From: an uncultured beta proteobacterium
GTDB lineage: Bacteria > Pseudomonadota > Gammaproteobacteria > Burkholderiales > Rhodocyclaceae
Assembly (NCBI GenBank): GCA_903922075.1
Contig: CAIXSK010000168.1
Span: forward strand, 1 to 34,767
Reading direction: 5' to 3'
Length of the DNA stretch: 34,767 nucleotides
A program made the position numbers and the translations under genes. The number at the start of each line of letters is the position of its first letter. The stretch's first letter is position 1. Below are positions 30,432 through 34,767 of the stretch, piece after piece. Under the pieces are notes generated by a model that made no database searches, was not told the origin of the DNA, and was given only the letters and a program-made list of their open reading frames with translations.

Positions 30432-30488
30432 GATCCTTGCTTCCGATGTTTGCAGGCCGATATTTTTGCACGGCACCCGTCACGAGCC

Positions 30489-30506
30489 GTGACAGGAGTG
30501 TGACAA
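30489..30506 (-). promoter_or_regulatory. candidate Pho box upstream of cNMP-binding gene
   Basis: Minus strand TTGTCAC-actc-CTGTCAC; no good -10 at the standard distance. Confidence 0.45.
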
Positions 30507-30522
30507 GTGTCCTTGCGTTGAC

Positions 30523-31206
30523 CTAGAACAAGGTCGGCGAAATCAGTCGCAGGCCGACGGAAATCCAGTGCTGCTGGCCGATGTGCCCGAGCTGGCTGCC
30601 GTAGGTGGTGTCGATCTGGACCCGGTTGGGCACGATCCATTGCCGCAGGCCGAGCTGGAAAAACGGGCTGCCCTTGTCCTGGCCGTAGCTTTCGCCGATC
30701 AGCCAGGTGCGGGTGGTCAGCTGGATTTCGCTGCCGAGGCCCCAGGTCAGCCGGTTTTCACGGTTCTCGCGCTCGCGCGTGTAGCCGAGATTGCTGTGGA
30801 TGACGAGGCGGTCGTCGGCCAGCGAGACGCTGAGCGGGACATAGAAGTAGGGATTGGCGGTACTGTCGTTGCCCGGCTGGGTCGCATAGCCGAGCGCGAA
30901 GCCGATCCCGTAGCCGTTGGTTTCCAGCGGCTTGATCAGCGTCTTGCCCTGGATCAAGTGGGCGCCGCTTTCGGCCCGGCTGCCGTCATAGGCCAGGGCG
31001 CCGCCGATGGTCAGTTCGAAATTGCCGCCGGGGTTACAGGCCGGCAGCGCCCACCATTCGCGCTGGCGGCCGTGGAGATGCAGCCAGGTTTCGACCTGGC
31101 AGGCGCCGGCATCGGTCAGCCGGGCGTCGTCGGTGATCAGGGGGCGGGCGGCGTGGACGAACGGGGCGCCGAGCAGCAGGCCAAGCAGGGCAATGAGCGA
31201 GCGCAT
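30523..31206 (-). CDS. outer-membrane beta-barrel-like exported protein
   Basis: Signal peptide MRSLIALLGLLLGAPFVHA, alternating amphipathic strands, C-terminal aromatic residue. Confidence 0.65.
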   Translation of the reverse strand: MRSLIALLGLLLGAPFVHAARPLITDDARLTDAGACQVETWLHLHGRQREWWALPACNPGGNFELTIGGALAYDGSRAESGAHLIQGKTLIKPLETNGYGIGFALGYATQPGNDSTANPYFYVPLSVSLADDRLVIHSNLGYTRERENRENRLTWGLGSEIQLTTRTWLIGESYGQDKGSPFFQLGLRQWIVPNRVQIDTTYGSQLGHIGQQHWISVGLRLISPTLF

Positions 31207-31250
31207 GAGGGATAAACCTGAAGGAGCTTAGGGCGGGATTGTGACATCCC

Positions 31251-31295
31251 GATGACCTTTCCTGTCATCAAAGCTTAGTGCGGCCCGATTACCGT
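31251..31295 (+). promoter_or_regulatory. candidate PhoB promoter of dgkA
   Basis: GATGACC-tttc-CTGTCAT-caaa-GCTTAGT-(10 nt)-TACCGT. Confidence 0.65.
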
Positions 31296-31316
31296 GGGTG
31301 CTTTCACGGAGGTGTC

Positions 31317-31733
31317 ATGCAGGAACCGTCGCCGAACCGGCTGGGCCTCGATCCGGCCAACGAATCGCCCTTCAAGGGCAAGACCGGCCTGCGCCGGGTG
31401 TGGAATGCCTTCAGCTATTCGCTGGCCGGCCTGAAGGCCGCCTACCTGTGCGAAGACGCCTTCCGCCAGGAAGTCCTGCTCGCTGCGCTGCTGATCCCGG
31501 CCGCCTTCCTGCTCCCCGTGCCGTGGCTGGGGCGCGGCCTGATGATCGCCAGCGTGCTGCTGGTGCTCGTCGTCGAGCTGCTTAACTCGGCCATCGAAGC
31601 CGTGGTCGACCGCGTCGGCCTGGAGAACCACCGCCTGGCCAAGCGCGCCAAGGACATCGGCAGCGCCGCGGTGCTCGTTTCGCTGCTCATGGTCGTCACC
31701 GTCTGGGCCTGCGTGCTGCTGGAGATTGCCTGA
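31317..31733 (+). CDS. dgkA: diacylglycerol kinase
   Basis: FRQEVLLAALLIPAAF, ELLNSAIEAVVDRVGLENHRLAKRAKDIGSAAV; SD ACGGAGG before ATG 31317. Confidence 0.95.
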   Translation: MQEPSPNRLGLDPANESPFKGKTGLRRVWNAFSYSLAGLKAAYLCEDAFRQEVLLAALLIPAAFLLPVPWLGRGLMIASVLLVLVVELLNSAIEAVVDRVGLENHRLAKRAKDIGSAAVLVSLLMVVTVWACVLLEIA

Positions 31734-32854
31734 TGTCGATCGCCATCGCCTTCGTCACCGAAACCTTTCCGCCCGAGGTCAACGGCGTCGCGATGACGGT
31801 CGGCCGGCTGGTCGGCGGCCTGCGCGAACGCGGCCACCGGGTCAGCGTCATTCGGCCCCGCCAGGGCAAGGACGATGCCGGCGGCGAACACGAGCTGGCG
31901 CTGCCCGGCCTGCCGCTGCCCGGCTACCCGGGCCTGCGCTTCGGCCTGCCGGCCGGTCGTCGGCTGGCCCGGCAATGGAAGCAGAACCGGCCTGACCTGG
32001 TGCATGTGGTCACCGAAGGGCCGCTCGGCTGGTCGGCGGTCAGCGTCGCCCGCAAGCTCGGTATCCCGGTGACTTCCGGCTTTCACACCAATTTCGACCG
32101 CTACAGCGTGCATTACGGCGTTGGCTGGATGCGCCCGGCAGTGGCTGCCTACCTGCGCACCCTGCACCGGCGGACGCGGGCGACCATGGTGCCGACCGCG
32201 GCGCTGGCCGCCGATCTGGCCGGCGAGGGGCTGAGCGGTGTGCGCGTGGTCGGCCGCGGCGTCGATACGCAGTTGTTCGATCCGGCCCGGCGCAGCGCCG
32301 CCCTGCGGGCCCAGTGGGGCGTCAATGGCGAAGGCCCGGCCTGCCTCTACGTCGGCCGGATGGCGGCGGAAAAGAATCTGGCGCTGGTCGAAAAGACCTT
32401 TGCCGCCATCCAGGTCTGGCATCCCAAGGCGAAGATGATCTGGGTTGGCGACGGTCCCTCGGCCAAGCAACTGGCCGTCGTGCATCCCGAACACCATTTT
32501 GCCGGGGTGCGTCTGGGCGAGGATCTGGCGACCCATTACGCCAGCGCCGACCTGTTCCTTTTTCCGAGCCTGACCGAAACCTACGGCAACGTCGTCGCCG
32601 AGGCGATGGCCAGCGGCCTGCCGGTCGTCGCCTATCGCAGCGCAGCCGCCGCCGAACTGATCGTCGATGGCCGCAACGGCCGGCTGGCTGCACCGGGCGA
32701 CGACGAGGGCTACCGCAATGCGGCGCTCGACCTGGTGTCGCTGGCCGAAAACCTGCCGCAACTCGGCGCGGCCGCCCGCCACTCGATGTTGGCCCACCAG
32801 TGGGCCGTGGTCGTCGAACGCTTCGAAACGGTCGTCCGCGAAGCGATGGCCTGA
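31733..32854 (+). CDS. GT4-type glycosyltransferase (MgtA/SqdX-like)
   Basis: TETFPPEVNGVAMTVGRLV, GFHTNFDRYSVHYG, VGRMAAEKNLALVEK, TETYGNVVAEAMASGLPVVAY; TGATG overlap with dgkA. Confidence 0.9.
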   Translation: MSIAIAFVTETFPPEVNGVAMTVGRLVGGLRERGHRVSVIRPRQGKDDAGGEHELALPGLPLPGYPGLRFGLPAGRRLARQWKQNRPDLVHVVTEGPLGWSAVSVARKLGIPVTSGFHTNFDRYSVHYGVGWMRPAVAAYLRTLHRRTRATMVPTAALAADLAGEGLSGVRVVGRGVDTQLFDPARRSAALRAQWGVNGEGPACLYVGRMAAEKNLALVEKTFAAIQVWHPKAKMIWVGDGPSAKQLAVVHPEHHFAGVRLGEDLATHYASADLFLFPSLTETYGNVVAEAMASGLPVVAYRSAAAAELIVDGRNGRLAAPGDDEGYRNAALDLVSLAENLPQLGAAARHSMLAHQWAVVVERFETVVREAMA

Positions 32855-32860
32855 GCGGCG

Positions 32861-33472
32861 TCAGGCCAGGCGGCGCACCTCGACGACGGCCGGATCGTCG
32901 GCATGGTCGATCAGCAGGCGGCGGACGCGGTCCTGCCAGAGTTCGCCGAACAGCCGGGTCTGCGCCGCATCGGCGCCGCCGTGGATGATCATCGGCAGCA
33001 GTTCGCCCAGGCGCGGATCGGCGGTTACTGAATTTGGCCGAAAAAAGCAATCGACCGTAGCATTCGTGTCCAGGCGCCGGAAAGCCATGCCGGCAATGCC
33101 CGACAGCCCGAAGCTGAGCAGCCCGCGCCGGCAGTGCTGGCCGCCCAGTCCCTTGAAGCCGCCTTCGCCGGCGGCGCCGGTGAGTAGCGTCGCAACGCTG
33201 GCGACGACGCCGGCCACACCGCTGTCGAGCGTTTCATGCAGGGCGACGGCGAGCTGGCCGCGGACCGGGGTTTCCTCGCCATAGAGGGCACGCAGGGCGC
33301 GCATGCTCATCAGCCAGGCGCCGGCCACGGTCGGGCAGGCATGCCCGGCCAACTTGACGGCATCGGTGAAGCGATATTCGATCAGTCCGTCCTCGGCGGC
33401 GCCGAGCAGTTCGGCCAGCGGGTCGCGGACGGTGATGGCGGGAACGCGGGAAAAGAATTCAGGGAAGGCCAT
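32861..33472 (-). CDS. FmdE-like domain protein
   Basis: KLAGHACPTVAGAWLMSMRALRALYGEE. Confidence 0.65.
   Translation of the reverse strand: MAFPEFFSRVPAITVRDPLAELLGAAEDGLIEYRFTDAVKLAGHACPTVAGAWLMSMRALRALYGEETPVRGQLAVALHETLDSGVAGVVASVATLLTGAAGEGGFKGLGGQHCRRGLLSFGLSGIAGMAFRRLDTNATVDCFFRPNSVTADPRLGELLPMIIHGGADAAQTRLFGELWQDRVRRLLIDHADDPAVVEVRRLA
33029..33064 (-). repeat. TGCTACGGTC element, copy 7 (inside FmdE-like CDS)
   Basis: Minus strand AATGCTACGGTCGattgcTTTTTTcggccAAATTcag. Confidence 0.85.
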
Positions 33473-33531
33473 GGCAATCTCCTTTGCAGCTTCAGTATCG
33501 GCGGCCTCAAGGAGTGCGACTTTGATCCTGA

Positions 33532-33915
33532 TCAGTCGCGCTGGATCAATTCGATTTTGTAGCCATCCGGATCTTCGACGAAGGCGATGATGGTCTTGCC
33601 GTGCTTCATCGGGCCGGCTTCGCGCACCACCTTGCCGCCACGTTCCTTGATCGCGGCGCAGGCAGCGGCAGCGTCCGGCACGGCCAGCGCGACGTGGCCG
33701 AAGCCGTTGCCGAGGTCGTAGGCCGGGGTGTCCCAGTTGTGCGTCAGTTCGAGCACCGCCTCCCTGTCTTCATCGCCGTAGCCGACGAAGGCCAGCGTAA
33801 AGCGGCCTTCCGGGTAGTCCTTGCGGCGGATCAGCTGCATGCCGAGGATTTCGGTGTAGAAGGCGATCGACTGGTCGAGATCGCCGACGCGGAGCATGGT
33901 GTGCAGGATGCGCAT
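33532..33915 (-). CDS. gloA: lactoylglutathione lyase (glyoxalase I)
   Basis: [47 protein letters not shown]. Confidence 0.96.
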   Translation of the reverse strand: MRILHTMLRVGDLDQSIAFYTEILGMQLIRRKDYPEGRFTLAFVGYGDEDREAVLELTHNWDTPAYDLGNGFGHVALAVPDAAAACAAIKERGGKVVREAGPMKHGKTIIAFVEDPDGYKIELIQRD

Positions 33916-34020
33916 GGGTTTTAGTCGGTAGTGGTTAGTCGGTAGATGTTAGCGAAGTTTGGGGGCGCCAGGGCGCCCATGGTTTTGCTAGCGACTAATG
34001 ACTAATAGCTAGCAGCTAGC
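33916..34020. repeat. inverted heptad-TAG element around a GC hairpin
   Basis: TAG at 33922/33929/33936/33943/33950; hairpin GGGCGC-cagg-GCGCCC (33963-33978); CTA at 33988/33995/34002/34009/34016. Confidence 0.85.
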
Positions 34021-34727
34021 ACTTGCTTTCCCAGTTGGCGCAATTCCAGCCGCCGTGCTTTCCAGTCCGGGCAAAGCGTCTCCACCACAGACCAGAAGCG
34101 CGGGCTGTGGTTCATTTCCTTGAGGTGGGCCAGTTCGTGGCAGACGACGTAATCGACGACCGGCAGCGGCATCAGGACCAGGCGCCAGTTCAGCGCAATG
34201 CCGCCGCGGTGGCTGCAACTGCCCCAGCGCGTGCGGGCCGAGGACAGGCGGAGCGGCGGCACCGGGACGCCGAGGCGGGGGGCATGAAGGGCCAGGCGTT
34301 CGGCGAAGACGGCGCGGGCCTTGTCGCGCAGGGCGGCTTCGAGTAGCGGGTTGGCGTCAGCGCCGGGCGTGACGCGCAGGTAAAGCCGGCCCGGGCCGAA
34401 CTGCCAGCGGGCGCGACCGATGGTCGTAAATGCTACGGTCAGTGCCTCGCCGAGGGCAAAAATGACGGTGCCGTCAGTGATTTCCAGCTTATTGGTAGCG
34501 GGGCGGTCGCGCCAGGCGGCCAGTTTGTCGAGCACCCACTGGCCATGCTGATGGATCAGGGTCTCGATGTCGCCGATGCGGGCGCGGGTCGGTGCGCCGA
34601 GACGCAGGCCGCGATGGTCGATGGAGAGGCCGATGGTCCGTCGCTGGCTGCGCCGCAGCTCGTAGGCTACCGCCTGGCCGGCGATGACGATACGGCGGGC
34701 CGGTTCAGGTGGCGTTGTGCGAGGCAT
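34002..34727 (-). CDS. YgjP/SprT-like metal-dependent hydrolase
   Basis: WRLVLMPLPVVDYVVCHELAHLKEMNHSPRFWSVVETLCPDWKARR (HExxH). Confidence 0.93.
   Translation of the reverse strand: MPRTTPPEPARRIVIAGQAVAYELRRSQRRTIGLSIDHRGLRLGAPTRARIGDIETLIHQHGQWVLDKLAAWRDRPATNKLEITDGTVIFALGEALTVAFTTIGRARWQFGPGRLYLRVTPGADANPLLEAALRDKARAVFAERLALHAPRLGVPVPPLRLSSARTRWGSCSHRGGIALNWRLVLMPLPVVDYVVCHELAHLKEMNHSPRFWSVVETLCPDWKARRLELRQLGKQVLAASY
34428..34463 (+). repeat. TGCTACGGTC element, copy 4 (inside YgjP-like CDS, antisense to it)
   Basis: AAATGCTACGGTCAgtgcctcgccgagggcAAAAAtg; shares 17-mer GTAAATGCTACGGTCAG with copy 3. Confidence 0.8.
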
Positions 34728-34767
34728 CCAGGTAGCGGTGCGGCGAGATGCGGTGCATCTCGTCCTC
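34705..34767 (-). CDS. C-terminus of an upstream gene running off the window (possibly plsC-like from usual betaproteobacterial neighbourhood)
   Basis: Open frame ...EDEMHRISPHRYLDASHNAT* overlapping the YgjP-like start by 23 nt. Confidence 0.4.
   Translation of the reverse strand, partial: EDEMHRISPHRYLDASHNAT

Noticed and set aside
31442-32797. 451-aa ORF antisense to dgkA and glycosyltransferase
   Set aside because: Antisense-frame artefact crossing two coupled genes.

Overview
GC-rich chromosomal window, most likely betaproteobacterial (Rhodocyclaceae-like by gene content; inference). It encodes: gap (partial), tkt, a lipoprotein, fbp, a PAS-GGDEF-EAL protein, a thioredoxin-like protein, rsmE, a two-domain polyphosphate:AMP phosphotransferase (PAP/PPK2), argA, yggX, GNAT, an EAL-(CBS-like)-GGDDF protein, a PEP-CTERM phytase-like protein, patatin, phasin, rpiA, a Lys/Ala/Pro-rich protein, pstS-pstC-pstA-pstB-phoU-phoB-phoR, bacteriohemerythrin, purT, a PlcP-like metallophosphoesterase + glycosyltransferase, a small Cys protein, a cNMP-binding protein, an outer-membrane-like protein, dgkA + glycosyltransferase, an FmdE-like protein, gloA and a YgjP-like metallopeptidase. 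No tRNA, rRNA, CRISPR or transposase gene was seen. Main non-gene signals: (1) a dispersed signal, TGCTACGGTC, in 7 exact copies (about 0.07 expected), usually followed by two phased A/T-rich tracts; this is the architecture of a DNA uptake signal and is not explained by the genes. (2) A family of predicted PhoB promoters (11-bp-spaced CTGTCAT-like half-sites, then 10 nt, then TAnnnT) in front of pstS and also phytase-like, phasin, Lys-rich protein, EAL-GGDDF, plcP and dgkA genes, suggesting a local phosphate-starvation/lipid-remodelling/polyP-PHA regulon. (3) A 105-bp element with TAG repeated at exact 7-nt spacing, five times inward on each arm, around a GC hairpin. (4) A 102-bp inverted-repeat element filling the pstB-phoU gap.
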